Positions 1 through 7,072 are shown, numbered from the stretch's first letter. The stretch is DNA of 12,841 bases from Microcaldota archaeon (GCA_026414325.1 JAOAJF010000023.1:1-12841), one strand, 5' to 3'. Numbers and translations: made by a program. The notes: generated by a model not told the origin, from the sequence alone.

Positions 1-1
1 G

Positions 2-34
2 GTTATAGGTATAGTTACTACTGCTTTAGGATAA
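2..34 (+). CDS. 3' end of an upstream gene (partial, tentative)
   Basis: The frame starting at base 2 reads VIGIVTTALG and then a TAA stop. The short hydrophobic stretch could be the C-terminus of a membrane protein that begins outside the window. Frame 1 is also open for 15 codons, so this frame is chosen only on residue composition. It would end 26 bases before the elp3 start. No function can be assigned. Confidence 0.25.
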   Translation, partial: VIGIVTTALG

Positions 35-40
35 ATAAAA
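31..40 (+). promoter_or_regulatory. TATA-like element for elp3
   Basis: The A/T-only stretch ATAAATAAAA is centred about 25 bases before the elp3 ATG at 61. That is the usual archaeal TATA-to-transcription-start distance, so the mRNA would begin at or next to the start codon (leaderless). No Shine-Dalgarno sequence precedes the ATG, which fits. In such A+T-rich DNA the match is weak evidence. Confidence 0.35.
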
Positions 41-60
41 ATAGATAAATCAATAAAGAC

Positions 61-1653
61 ATGATTAGAAGTGAAATTATGAACAAAGCATTAGATGGAT
101 TTTTAGAAGAATTTTTGTTATCTATAAAAACAAAAAAAGAACCAGTAGAACAAATAAAAAAACAGCTTATAGAAAAATATAAAATAAAAATGATGCAAAA
201 TTCTCATATTTTATGGCTGCTTAAAAGAAAATATAAAAATCTAGATAAAAAAGTAATTCAACTTCTAAGAACAAGACTAACTCGTACTGGCTCTGGAGTA
301 AGCCCAGTAGCAATTATGCCCAAGCCCTTTCCCTGTCCTGGAAGATGTACTTACTGCCCACAAGGAGAAAATGCTCCAAAATCTTATACTGGTTTTGAAC
401 CAGCAACTATGAGAGCAATAAGAAGTGGCTATAGTGCAACAAAGCAGATACACACTAGGCTTGAGCAATATGCAGCATTAGGCCAGCCAAATCAAAAATG
501 TGAATTAATAATAATGGGTGGGACTTTTTTGTCAGTTCCTTTAGACTATCAGTATAAATTTATTAAAGAATGTTATGATGCCTTCAATTTTAAAAAAGCA
601 AAGAATTTAAAAGAAGCAAAAGAGCTAAATGAAACTGCAAATCATAGAGTTGTTGGTCTTACGATCGAAACCAGGCCTGATTGGTGCAAAAAACAACATA
701 TAGATAGAATGCTTGAATTTGGAGCAACAAGAGTAGAATTAGGAGTGCAGAGTTTAGATGATAAAGTATTAAAAAAAGTTCAGCGAGGACATGGCCAGAA
801 AGAAATTATTTCAGCAACTTCTTTGTTAAAAGACTCGGCTTTTAAGGTCTGCTATCATTTTATGCCAGGACTTTATTCCACAAAGAAAAAAGACATTGCG
901 ATGTTTAGAAAAATGTTTGAGGATCAAAGGTATAGACCGGATATGTTGAAAATTTATCCATGTTTAGTTATGCCAGGTACAAAATTGTATGAAGAATATA
1001 AAAAAGGAGAATTTAGCCCGATTGATAATGAAGAAGCAGTAGAAAGAATCGCTCTGGCAACAAAGTATTTTCCGCCTTGGCTGAGAGTAATGAGAATGCA
1101 ACGAGATATTCCTGCCAATAAAATAGAGGCGGGAGTAAAAGCAGGTAACTTGCATCAGATGGTTCAAAAATGGCTTGAGCAAAGAGGACAAAAATGCCGC
1201 TGTATTAGATGTAGAGAAGTATTTTCTGTTTATAGAAAAGATCAAAAAAATAAATTAAAAAAACTAGAATTAGACTTAATTGTAAGAAAATATAAGGCCT
1301 CTTATGGAATAGAATATTTTATAAGCTACGAGGATAAAGAGCTAGATTTACTTGCTGGTTTTATTAGGCTTAGATTGCCATTTAAGCCCTATAGAAAAGA
1401 GATAGATAGAGATACTGCACTTATAAGAGAGCTTCATATATATGGCTCAGAAGTTGAGATTGGAAAAGAAAATAAAAGTGCGATTCAACATAAGGGATTA
1501 GGAAGGAAGCTGTTGGAAAAAGCCGAGGAAATTGCTCTAAAAAACAAAAAAAGCAAAATGATTATATTAGCTGGAGTTGGAGTAAGAAAATATTACAAAA
1601 AATTTGGTTATGAACTTTTTGGACCATATATGTTTAAAAACCTTGAAAAGTAA
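61..1653 (+). CDS. elp3: Elp3-type tRNA U34 carboxymethyltransferase (radical SAM + GNAT)
   Basis: Elp3 uses S-adenosylmethionine radical chemistry and acetyl-CoA to put a carboxymethyl group on C5 of wobble uridine 34 of tRNAs. The 530-residue length is normal for archaeal Elp3. The radical-SAM cluster motif is CxxxCxxC (C92, C96, C99, in PCPGRCTYCP), followed by SYTG (108-111) and MGGTF (152-156). A zinc-binding Cys group is at C379, C381 and C384. The GNAT domain covers roughly 405-530, with an acetyl-CoA-binding HKGLGRKL loop near 477 and the family signature GVGVRKYYKKFGYELFGPYM at 505-524. Archaea are known to have Elp3 without the other Elongator subunits, and none is seen here. The ATG at 61 is favoured because a TATA-like element lies about 25 bases upstream; ATG at 79 (residue 7) is the alternative. 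It may work with the Ncs6 thiolase near 10.5-11.4 kb on the same base. Confidence 0.95.
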   Translation: MIRSEIMNKALDGFLEEFLLSIKTKKEPVEQIKKQLIEKYKIKMMQNSHILWLLKRKYKNLDKKVIQLLRTRLTRTGSGVSPVAIMPKPFPCPGRCTYCPQGENAPKSYTGFEPATMRAIRSGYSATKQIHTRLEQYAALGQPNQKCELIIMGGTFLSVPLDYQYKFIKECYDAFNFKKAKNLKEAKELNETANHRVVGLTIETRPDWCKKQHIDRMLEFGATRVELGVQSLDDKVLKKVQRGHGQKEIISATSLLKDSAFKVCYHFMPGLYSTKKKDIAMFRKMFEDQRYRPDMLKIYPCLVMPGTKLYEEYKKGEFSPIDNEEAVERIALATKYFPPWLRVMRMQRDIPANKIEAGVKAGNLHQMVQKWLEQRGQKCRCIRCREVFSVYRKDQKNKLKKLELDLIVRKYKASYGIEYFISYEDKELDLLAGFIRLRLPFKPYRKEIDRDTALIRELHIYGSEVEIGKENKSAIQHKGLGRKLLEKAEEIALKNKKSKMIILAGVGVRKYYKKFGYELFGPYMFKNLEK

Positions 1654-1676
1654 AAGCACTATAGTTAGAAATACTG

Positions 1677-1687
1677 TTTATTTTTTT
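1677..1687 (+). terminator. Poly-T terminator after elp3
   Basis: TGTTTATTTTTTT lies 24-34 bases after the elp3 stop, ending in seven consecutive T. Archaeal RNA polymerase terminates at such tracts without needing a hairpin. The run passes directly into the TATA-like element of the next gene, so one short stretch appears to serve both purposes. Confidence 0.45.
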
Positions 1688-1694
1688 ATATAAA
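1686..1694 (+). promoter_or_regulatory. TATA-like element before the coiled-coil gene
   Basis: TTATATAAA is centred 28 bases before the ATG at 1718. Taken literally this gives an mRNA start within a few bases of the ATG, which would exclude the good Shine-Dalgarno at 1708-1712 from the transcript. Either the start site is a little upstream or the gene is read from elp3 transcripts. Confidence 0.4.
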
Positions 1695-1717
1695 TGTTTT
1701 GATAAGTGGTGAGAAAA

Positions 1718-2155
1718 ATGTTTAGAGATAAAAATTTTGAATTTAATTCTAACCCTAATAACAAAAATAATGAAGATAAAAAAAACTTATTTTTTAGCAA
1801 AGGTCTAATTCAGGAAAGAGAGGCTAAACTTTTTCATGATATAAAAAATAATCTTACTTTGTTAAATTATATAGAGCTATTTTCTAATAAAAAAGATAGA
1901 GAAATGGCTCTTAGCTATCAAGAATTTATGACTAATTTGAGAAAGGCTACAGACAAAAAAAACAAAGAAGAATTGGAAAAGCTAAAACAAGATTTAGAGT
2001 ATTTAAAAATAAAATTTTTAAAAATTAAGAATAATTTGGTCTTGGAATCTGACAAAGAAACTTTAGCGATATTAGATGAAATTGAAAAAAATATTGAGAA
2101 TACTACCAAACTAATTGAGGAATATATTAAAATAAAAAACAAAAGTCTAGACTAA
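1718..2155 (+). CDS. Coiled-coil protein with a histidine-kinase-like H-box, no kinase domain
   Basis: No firm family assignment. The product is 145 residues, highly charged and almost entirely predicted helix, with no signal peptide or membrane segment. Residues 1-28 are rich in Asn and Lys and likely disordered. From about residue 38 it reads LFHDIKNNLTLLNYIELF, close to the H-box of sensor histidine kinases (HDxKNxL, candidate phospho-acceptor H40). A coiled-coil stretch follows, then a last helix (about 112-141) with the spacing of the second helix of a dimerisation/phosphotransfer (DHp) domain. The protein ends there, without the N, G1 or G2 boxes of the ATPase domain. A longer reading starts with GTG at 1706, but ATG 1718 is chosen because GGTGA (1708-1712) sits at proper Shine-Dalgarno distance. 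Alternatives are a phosphotransfer protein, a structural coiled coil, or chance similarity of a charged helix. It stands alone between elp3 and tRNA-Tyr. Confidence 0.7.
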   Translation: MFRDKNFEFNSNPNNKNNEDKKNLFFSKGLIQEREAKLFHDIKNNLTLLNYIELFSNKKDREMALSYQEFMTNLRKATDKKNKEELEKLKQDLEYLKIKFLKIKNNLVLESDKETLAILDEIEKNIENTTKLIEEYIKIKNKSLD

Positions 2156-2202
2156 AGATTTAAAAAAACTTTAATTAAAATAATTATAAATTGAAAATCT
2201 AA

Positions 2203-2313
2203 CCCGCGGTAGCTCAATGGTAGAGCGTCCGGCTGTAGTTTTTCAGTCTATTACAAATGTGTAATAGGTAAATAGTTACCGGAAGGTTGTGTGTTCAACT
2301 CACACCCGCGGGA
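2203..2313 (+). tRNA. tRNA-Tyr (GUA) with a 39-nt intron
   Basis: The mature tRNA is 72 nt. The acceptor stem CCCGCGG (2203-2209) pairs with CCGCGGG (2306-2312), with discriminator A at 2313. The D stem is GCTC/GAGC (2212-2215, 2223-2226). The anticodon stem TCCGG/CCGGA (2228-2232, 2279-2283) closes a loop with anticodon GTA at 2235-2237. The T arm is GTGTG-TTCAACT-CACAC (2289-2305). A C1:G72 pair is the archaeal/eukaryotic tyrosine identity element. CCA is not encoded. The intron interrupts the loop after position 37, the commonest archaeal site. T-rich sequence follows at 2315-2327. Confidence 0.97.
2239..2277 (+). other. Bulge-helix-bulge intron of tRNA-Tyr
   Basis: The exon-intron junctions form a canonical archaeal BHB substrate. 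The 5' bulge is A2237 G2238 | T2239 and the 3' bulge T2276 T2277 | A2278, each three nt and cut between the second and third. Four pairs lie between them: C2233-G2275, T2234-A2274, G2235-T2273 (wobble) and T2236-A2272. The intron body adds a perfect 7-bp hairpin, CTATTAC (2248-2254) with GTAATAG (2261-2267) around a six-base loop. Removal restores a seven-base anticodon loop. The splicing endonuclease is not in the window. Confidence 0.92.
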
Positions 2314-2332
2314 TTTTCTATTTTTAAAAATT
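2314..2332. terminator. Bidirectional terminator between tRNA-Tyr and the peroxiredoxin gene
   Basis: The 19 bases between two converging genes contain TTTTCTATTTTT on the plus strand and, through the self-complementary ATTTTTAAAAAT, T5 tracts on both strands. This suits poly-T termination in both directions. Confidence 0.5.
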
Positions 2333-2770
2333 TTAGATATAGTTCAACACTTCTTTTGGGTTAGTAGAGGGATCAACATCATAAAAGGCTTTTTTTATCT
2401 TTAGATTTTTTATAATGAAGGTAGAGCGAATTACTTTATTATTAGAATAAGCTCCATAGAGTTTTGCCACAAACCAATCTTTATCAACTAAAAGTGGAAA
2501 TAAGATGTTGTATTTTGCTTTAAATTTTTTATGAGAAAGAGAATCATCAGAAGAAATTCCTACAAGAGTTACATCTTTTTCTTTGAACTTATCTATTAAA
2601 GAAGAAAAAGTGCAAGCTTGAGTGGTACAACCAGGAGTATCGTCCTTTGGATAAAAGTAAATAACTACAGTTTTATTACTATAGTCTTTTAGATCAAAAA
2701 TTTTTCCATCTGAATCAAAAAGAGCAAACAGGGGTGCTTTTGAGCCTTCTTTTAGTTTGGTTTCTTTCAT
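2333..2770 (-). CDS. bcp: Peroxiredoxin, PrxQ/BCP type
   Basis: A thiol peroxidase that reduces hydrogen peroxide and organic hydroperoxides in the cytoplasm, regenerated by thioredoxin-like partners. The 145-residue product carries the family signature PKDDTPGCTTQAC at 41-53. C48 is the peroxidatic cysteine, and C53, five residues later, is in the place of the resolving cysteine of atypical 2-Cys BCP/PrxQ proteins. Further family segments are GISSD near 76-80, a FPLLVD strand, and a C-terminal RSTFIIK strand. The frame is open from 2794, giving eight extra hydrophobic residues, but ATG at 2768-2770 is chosen: GGTGGT (2775-2780) lies just upstream as Shine-Dalgarno and the N-terminus then starts MKETKLKEGSKAP, as in the family. 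A TATA-like TTTTATATAT (about 2802-2811, minus strand) gives a roughly 10-base leader. Monocistronic and convergent with tRNA-Tyr. Confidence 0.93.
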   Translation of the reverse strand: MKETKLKEGSKAPLFALFDSDGKIFDLKDYSNKTVVIYFYPKDDTPGCTTQACTFSSLIDKFKEKDVTLVGISSDDSLSHKKFKAKYNILFPLLVDKDWFVAKLYGAYSNNKVIRSTFIIKNLKIKKAFYDVDPSTNPKEVLNYI

Positions 2771-2856
2771 TATTACCACCAATATAAAATACAAAAGTTA
2801 AATATATAAAACATTATGTTTAATATATAAAACTTAGAAATTAGAATTAATTGCAA

Positions 2857-2891
2857 ATAGAAAATAAAATAGAAAATAAAGAAGTAAAAAA
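2857..2891 (-). terminator. T-rich trailer after tRNA-Asp with a tandem 12-bp repeat
   Basis: Read on the minus strand, tRNA-Asp is followed by a T6 tract and then T-rich sequence containing two perfect adjacent copies of a 12-base unit. On the plus strand the unit is ATAGAAAATAAA at 2857-2868 and 2869-2880. Repeated T4 tracts fit stepwise archaeal termination. The repeat may simply be slippage in low-complexity DNA. Confidence 0.45.
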
Positions 2892-2964
2892 CGCCCAGAC
2901 GGGGATTCGAACCCCGGTCGCCGGCGTGACAGGCCGGAATGCTAGACCGCTACACCACCTGGGC
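2892..2964 (-). tRNA. tRNA-Asp (GUC)
   Basis: A 73-nt tRNA on the minus strand. The acceptor strand GCCCAGG pairs with TCTGGGC (one G-T wobble). The anticodon stem CCGGC/GCCGG closes loop CTGTCAC, anticodon GTC. The T arm is CGGGG-TTCGAAT-CCCCG. Discriminator G73 is the aspartate identity base. The D stem has two wobble pairs (GTGT/GCAT). There is no intron, and CCA is not encoded. An A/T-rich stretch at about 2982-3003 upstream holds the likely TATA element. Confidence 0.97.
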
Positions 2965-3014
2965 AAAGCCAACTCAACCAATAAACAATATAATAATATA
3001 AATAAAAGAAAAAA

Positions 3015-3608
3015 TTAAAAAACTTCAAATAGCTCAGATTTTTTTATCTCAAATCTTTTTATTGGTGCTATGAGCTTTGCAGCATTAAAAACTTTTATTG
3101 CTAATTTTCCAAAAAGCATTTCCTGGCAAAAAACATCAAAATTTGAAGAAGAGGCAAATTCTTGTAGTTTTTTTGTAATAATTTTTCTAATATCTTTCTT
3201 TTTAGATTCAGAAACTTTAAATTGAGTAATGCAAATAGTTTTTAGTCGTATTTTTTTGTTATCGGCAGTAGTTAGATCAACAACGTTTTGAATTAAAGAT
3301 CTTCGTCTTTTTATTAAAGATTTAATATATGAAGAAAGATATTCATGACCAATAAATATTGTATTTGCTACATTCGAACTAACATCAGTTACCCTTAGCT
3401 TTACATTGATAAATAAAGCTGCTGGAAAAGAAGTTGAAGATAGTGAAGAAAGATTTGTTTTTATCACTCTATTTTTTATATTTTCTGGGTCTGAAGAAAC
3501 TATCTGACCAACTTCTTTGAATTCAAAAATTTCAGGGGCTTTAACAGTATACCAAGATTTTTCCTTCCAATTACTTTTTGTACTTTTAGATTTGCTAGCC
3601 TTTGCCAT
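3015..3608 (-). CDS. rps3ae: Small-subunit ribosomal protein eS1 (S3Ae)
   Basis: A structural protein of the 30S subunit, found only in archaea and eukaryotes, located near the mRNA exit platform. The 197 residues match the normal archaeal size. The recognisable N-terminus has a Lys/Ser-rich lead and then WKEKSWYTVKAPEIF (14-28), followed by a beta-rich core (FPAALFINVKLRVTDV, 61-76) and a basic GHEYLSSYIKSLIKRRRS segment (87-104). The start is ambiguous. GTG 3617, ATG 3614 (sharing an A with the uS15 stop, TGATG) and ATG 3608 are in frame. ATG 3608 is chosen because GTGAT at 3613-3617 can act as Shine-Dalgarno and the protein then begins MAKASKSK. It is the last gene of the valS > XTPase > uS15 > eS1 run; T-rich minus-strand sequence follows the stop. 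Confidence 0.95.
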   Translation of the reverse strand: MAKASKSKSTKSNWKEKSWYTVKAPEIFEFKEVGQIVSSDPENIKNRVIKTNLSSLSSTSFPAALFINVKLRVTDVSSNVANTIFIGHEYLSSYIKSLIKRRRSLIQNVVDLTTADNKKIRLKTICITQFKVSESKKKDIRKIITKKLQEFASSSNFDVFCQEMLFGKLAIKVFNAAKLIAPIKRFEIKKSELFEVF

Positions 3609-3613
3609 ATTCA

Positions 3614-4069
3614 TCACTTCACAATTAATACAGCTCTATCTCGAGAATATTTCCAATTGTAAGGTAACTTTCCAATTTTAATATAATATTTTACAAGCCT
3701 TTTTATTTTTGACTCTACGTGAGACAATTTAATAATGTTTGATTTATCTGATTTGTTTTTTTGAATATGCTTTAACATCCTTACTGCCTTTTTTATTAAA
3801 GCTAGAAGATCATCTGGATAATCTATTTTAATGTTGTTTTCTGCTAAAATTTGAGATATTTTCTTTTTACACACAAGCCTAACTTGTCCAATACCATATT
3901 GATCTCTCAAAATTCTTCCAATATCTGTAGCACTATGGCCCTGCTTAGCAAGTTTGACAATTATTTCCTCTACCTCTTCTGGACTATACTCTAGCCAAGA
4001 AGGAGCAACATGCATTAGTGGTTTTTTAGAACCTGCTTTTCCTTTCTTTTTTGAATGTAACTTAGCCAT
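3614..4069 (-). CDS. rps15: Small-subunit ribosomal protein uS15 (S15P/S13e)
   Basis: A primary 16S rRNA-binding protein of the 30S platform. At 151 residues it is the archaeal/eukaryotic long form, with the N-terminal extension that bacterial S15 lacks (SWLEYSPEEVEEIIVKLA, 24-41, then GHSATDIGRILRDQYGI, 44-60). The C-terminal half has the S15 core: HIQKNKSDK (101-109), ESKIKRLVKYYIKIGKLP (119-136) and WKY (139-141). The ATG overlaps the stop of the upstream XTPase gene by one base (TAATG), and GGGTG at 4077-4081 is a Shine-Dalgarno seven bases upstream, lying within the XTPase 3' end. The overlap indicates translational coupling. Confidence 0.96.
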   Translation of the reverse strand: MAKLHSKKKGKAGSKKPLMHVAPSWLEYSPEEVEEIIVKLAKQGHSATDIGRILRDQYGIGQVRLVCKKKISQILAENNIKIDYPDDLLALIKKAVRMLKHIQKNKSDKSNIIKLSHVESKIKRLVKYYIKIGKLPYNWKYSRDRAVLIVK

Positions 4070-4626
4070 TAGCTAACACCCTTTTTTAATAAATATTTTG
4101 CAAATTTTTTAAATGCAATAGCTCTATGAGATATTTCAAATTTTGTTTGTATTATTTTTGAAAAAGGCTGACTATAACCCTGTGGGATAAAAATAGGATC
4201 ATAGCCAAAGCCTTTAGCTTTTTCGATTTTTGTTGAAATTTTTCCTTTTACTTCACCTTTAAATAATTTTACCTCATCTTTAGTAGCAAATGCTACTATG
4301 CAAATAAATTTTGCATCTCTCTGACGCTTTTGGCCCAGTAGGTTTAAAATTCCCTCACAACCTACTGTTTTTAATACATATGAAGAATATACACCTGGAA
4401 AACCTTTAAGTGAATTTATAAAAAGCCCAGAATCTTCAACAAAAACGGGCTTTTTAAATTTTTTAAAACCTTCTAAAGCACAGTATGTGGCTACCTTCTC
4501 TAAAGAATCGGATTGAATCTCAAATCCTTTAGAGTTCTTGCTTATAAAATTTATACCAAACTTATTTAAAATCTTTTTGGCTTCTAAGATTTTGTATTTA
4601 TTTGAAGTTAAAAATAATAAAGCCAT
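4069..4626 (-). CDS. rdgB: XTP/dITP pyrophosphatase (HAM1/RdgB family)
   Basis: A house-cleaning nucleotide pyrophosphatase that hydrolyses XTP, ITP and dITP to monophosphates plus pyrophosphate, keeping deaminated purines out of DNA and RNA. The 185 residues match the family length. Motifs in order: TSNKYKI at 7-13 (phosphate binding), VEDSGL at 63-68 (D65 is the expected catalytic/metal residue), GFPGVYS at 75-81, GFGYDPIFIP at 139-148 and SHRAIAFKKF at 166-175 (base recognition). The start ATG at 4624-4626 is four bases from GTGGT, which overlaps the valS stop codon (TAGTGGTTTTATG), so translation is likely coupled to valS. HAM1 next to uS15 is, from memory, a recurrent archaeal arrangement. 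Confidence 0.95.
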   Translation of the reverse strand: MALLFLTSNKYKILEAKKILNKFGINFISKNSKGFEIQSDSLEKVATYCALEGFKKFKKPVFVEDSGLFINSLKGFPGVYSSYVLKTVGCEGILNLLGQKRQRDAKFICIVAFATKDEVKLFKGEVKGKISTKIEKAKGFGYDPIFIPQGYSQPFSKIIQTKFEISHRAIAFKKFAKYLLKKGVS

Positions 4627-4633
4627 AAAACCA

Positions 4634-7072
4634 CTAATTAATTCTAACTGCTAGATCTTTTGAAATTAAATATTCTACCTCTAATATGTTGAATGTTTTT
4701 AAAATATCCTGCTCGAAATTTTTTAAAATTTCTAAAGTTTTTTCCTCGCAAACAATAGTTAATTTAGCTGTAGGATGAGTTAATTTTAGGCCTTTAGCAG
4801 TTTTTTCCTTTTTGATTAAGTCAACTATTTGTTCAAAAATTTTATATTTTTCTAATTCTTCTTTCGTAAAAAATTTAAGCGAGCTTAAATTTTGGGAAGA
4901 AGGATAACTTTCTTCAAATATTGATTTGTTTTCATTTTCTTTAAATACAGACCAAATCTCTTCGCTGCTAAAGGGTATAAATGGAGCTAAAAGCAAGAGA
5001 GTGTTGCTATAGATTTCAAAAAGAACAAAACTGGCTTGCTTTGCTTTTAACTCATCTCCCTGACCATATAATCGATACTTAACAAATTCGATATAATAAT
5101 CACAAAATTCATGCCAAAAAAAGTTTGAAATATCTTTTATAATATGATGAAATTCGTAATTTGCCCAATAATCTTCTACTTTTTTAACTAAATAATAAAA
5201 TTTGGTTAAATAGTATTTGTCTATAAATCTTAAGGAGGATAAATCTTCTTTTTTCAAATTGTTGCTTAACTCTTTTCCAAATTTTAGATGAGCTTGATAA
5301 ACAAACTTTCCTGCATTTAGTAGTTTATTTACAAAATTTTTACCAAAGCTTATATCCTGATAAGAAAAGGGCCGATCTTTTGCCATTGCTCCAGAAAGTG
5401 CTGCCCAAATTCTAATTGCATCTGGACCATATTGTTCAATTAGACTATCTGGCTCGATTATATTGCCTAAAGATTTGGACATTTTTTTTCCATCTGGTGC
5501 TAACACATTTCCATTTAGCAAAATTTCCTTAAATGGTTCTATACCTGTTAGCTCATAACATCTATAGATCGTATAAAAAGCCCAGGTTCGAACTATTTCC
5601 ACTCCTTGTGGTCGAAGAGAAGTAGGATAAGTTCGTGAAAAAAATTCTTGATCTTCTTCCCATTTAGTTATTATTAAGGGAGTTATAGAAGAATCTACCC
5701 AACAGTCAAAAACAGATACTTCGCCTTCTGCATCTGAGCCACATTTTGGGCATTTTCTTGTAGTTCCAAAAGGATAAACTGGCAACTCTTCTTCTGATGG
5801 CTCGACTATGTTGGAGCAATTTTTACAAATCCAGAAAGGAATTGGAGTTCCAAATACTCTTTGTCTAGATATAACCCAATCCCATTCAACATAATTTGCC
5901 CAATTTATCAAATGAGCAATTCCAAATTCTGGAAACCAATTAATTTTTTTTGCAACTGAAATTATTTTTTCCGGCTTATCAGTAATTTTTGCAAACCACT
6001 GCCAGGAGTTGAGTAGCTCTAGAGGAGTAGAACAACGATCATGAATTTTAATTGTTTGTTCGATTTTTTCTTTTTTGACTATTTTGTTGTTTTTCTCTAA
6101 AAACTCTATTATTTTTTCTTTTGCTTGTCCAATAGGTAAACCACTAAATTGACCAGCATTTAGAAGTTTTCCATCTTTAGTAATAGACTGAATCTGCTCA
6201 AGATTGTGCCTATAAACCCAAATAACATCTTGCTTATCTCCAAAAGTGCAAACCATCACCAGCCCGCTACCAAATTCTTTGTCTACATCTAAATCTGGAT
6301 AAACTGGGACCTTTCTTCCAAAAGGACTTATTGCAAAAAGTTTTTTTCCTCTAAATTCTTTATATCTTTCATCGTTTGGATTATACAAAACAGCAACAAT
6401 AGCATGAAGCAATTCTGGTCTAGTAGTAGCAATATGAATCTGCCTTTTAATATTCTCTTTTTCTTGTATCTCTAAATCAAAAACTATAGTGTATAAAAAA
6501 GTAGAACGAGGGATATCTTCAGTATCTGTTTTTGAGAGGGCAGACTGGCAAGTAACACACCAAAAAACTGGATGAGAAGCTCTATAAATTTGACCATTTT
6601 TATACATTCTTAAAACTGAGAGTTGAACCTTCCTGTGATAAGATTTATCCATTGTTTTATATTCATAATTCCAATCCGGACAAAAGCCTAAACTTATCAT
6701 CTGCCTTTTCATATTTTTTATACATTCTTCTGTCCAAGCAATACAAAGTTTTCTAAATTCCTCTGGAGATTTTTTACCATATTTTTTTTCCACTTCTACT
6801 TCTGTTGGAAAGCCCTGACAATCCCAACCCTGTGGAAAATAAACAGACCAGCCACTCATCTTTTTGTATTTTGCTACAAAATCAAAATAAGAATAAGATA
6901 AAACATGGCCCATATGTAAATTTCCAGAAGTAAATGGAGGTGGAGAATCAATAACAAAAATTTTTTTATTATTTTTTTTATCTAATACAAAAGTAAAAAC
7001 ATTGTTTTTTTCCCAAAATTCTTGCCATTTTTTTTCTATGCTTCTATCTATAGCTTTAGGAAGCTCTTTCAT
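4634..7072 (-). CDS. valS: Valyl-tRNA synthetase (class I), archaeal type
   Basis: Charges tRNA-Val with valine and edits misactivated threonine. The catalytic Rossmann fold has PPPFTSGNLHMGH at 44-56 (HIGH motif as HMGH) and KMSKS at 530-534. The CP1 editing insertion starts near ATTRPELLHAIVAV (215-228) and runs through FGSGLVMVCTFGDKQDV (267-283), matching archaeal ValRS rather than IleRS or LeuRS. Likely zinc knuckles are C172/C175 and C416/C419 with C441/C444. WVISRQR (399-405) and FDCWVDSS (455-462) are further family blocks. The anticodon-binding helical domain covers about 610-760. At 812 residues it is somewhat short, with no long C-terminal coiled-coil arm of the bacterial kind. The start is ATG at 7070-7072, with AAGGTTATTTT upstream as a possible weak Shine-Dalgarno. 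It heads the operon valS > XTPase > uS15 > eS1. Confidence 0.97.
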   Translation of the reverse strand: MKELPKAIDRSIEKKWQEFWEKNNVFTFVLDKKNNKKIFVIDSPPPFTSGNLHMGHVLSYSYFDFVAKYKKMSGWSVYFPQGWDCQGFPTEVEVEKKYGKKSPEEFRKLCIAWTEECIKNMKRQMISLGFCPDWNYEYKTMDKSYHRKVQLSVLRMYKNGQIYRASHPVFWCVTCQSALSKTDTEDIPRSTFLYTIVFDLEIQEKENIKRQIHIATTRPELLHAIVAVLYNPNDERYKEFRGKKLFAISPFGRKVPVYPDLDVDKEFGSGLVMVCTFGDKQDVIWVYRHNLEQIQSITKDGKLLNAGQFSGLPIGQAKEKIIEFLEKNNKIVKKEKIEQTIKIHDRCSTPLELLNSWQWFAKITDKPEKIISVAKKINWFPEFGIAHLINWANYVEWDWVISRQRVFGTPIPFWICKNCSNIVEPSEEELPVYPFGTTRKCPKCGSDAEGEVSVFDCWVDSSITPLIITKWEEDQEFFSRTYPTSLRPQGVEIVRTWAFYTIYRCYELTGIEPFKEILLNGNVLAPDGKKMSKSLGNIIEPDSLIEQYGPDAIRIWAALSGAMAKDRPFSYQDISFGKNFVNKLLNAGKFVYQAHLKFGKELSNNLKKEDLSSLRFIDKYYLTKFYYLVKKVEDYWANYEFHHIIKDISNFFWHEFCDYYIEFVKYRLYGQGDELKAKQASFVLFEIYSNTLLLLAPFIPFSSEEIWSVFKENENKSIFEESYPSSQNLSSLKFFTKEELEKYKIFEQIVDLIKKEKTAKGLKLTHPTAKLTIVCEEKTLEILKNFEQDILKTFNILEVEYLISKDLAVRIN

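Noticed and set aside
277..468. Open frame on the minus strand inside elp3
   Set aside because: It lies antisense to the radical-SAM core of a clearly real gene, and its Cys/Ser-rich product has no family features.
964..1245. Open frame on the minus strand inside elp3
   Set aside because: It is antisense to conserved Elp3 sequence including the zinc cysteines; no ribosome site or recognisable product.
1659..1666. Palindrome ACTATAGT after elp3 as a terminator hairpin
   Set aside because: It is too short and has no loop; the poly-T run that follows explains termination alone.
1706..1717. GTG at 1706 as start of the coiled-coil gene
   Set aside because: It falls where the Shine-Dalgarno GGTGA for the ATG at 1718 lies, so the longer start would lose its ribosome site.
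1918..2142. Hydrophobic open frame antisense to the coiled-coil gene
   Set aside because: Phe/Ile/Ser-rich translation is what Lys/Glu-rich A+T-rich coding sequence gives on the other strand; not evidence for a membrane protein.
2239..2277. tRNA-Tyr intron as a box C/D guide RNA
   Set aside because: No C (RTGATGA) or D (CTGA) boxes are found in it, unlike some archaeal tRNA-Trp introns.
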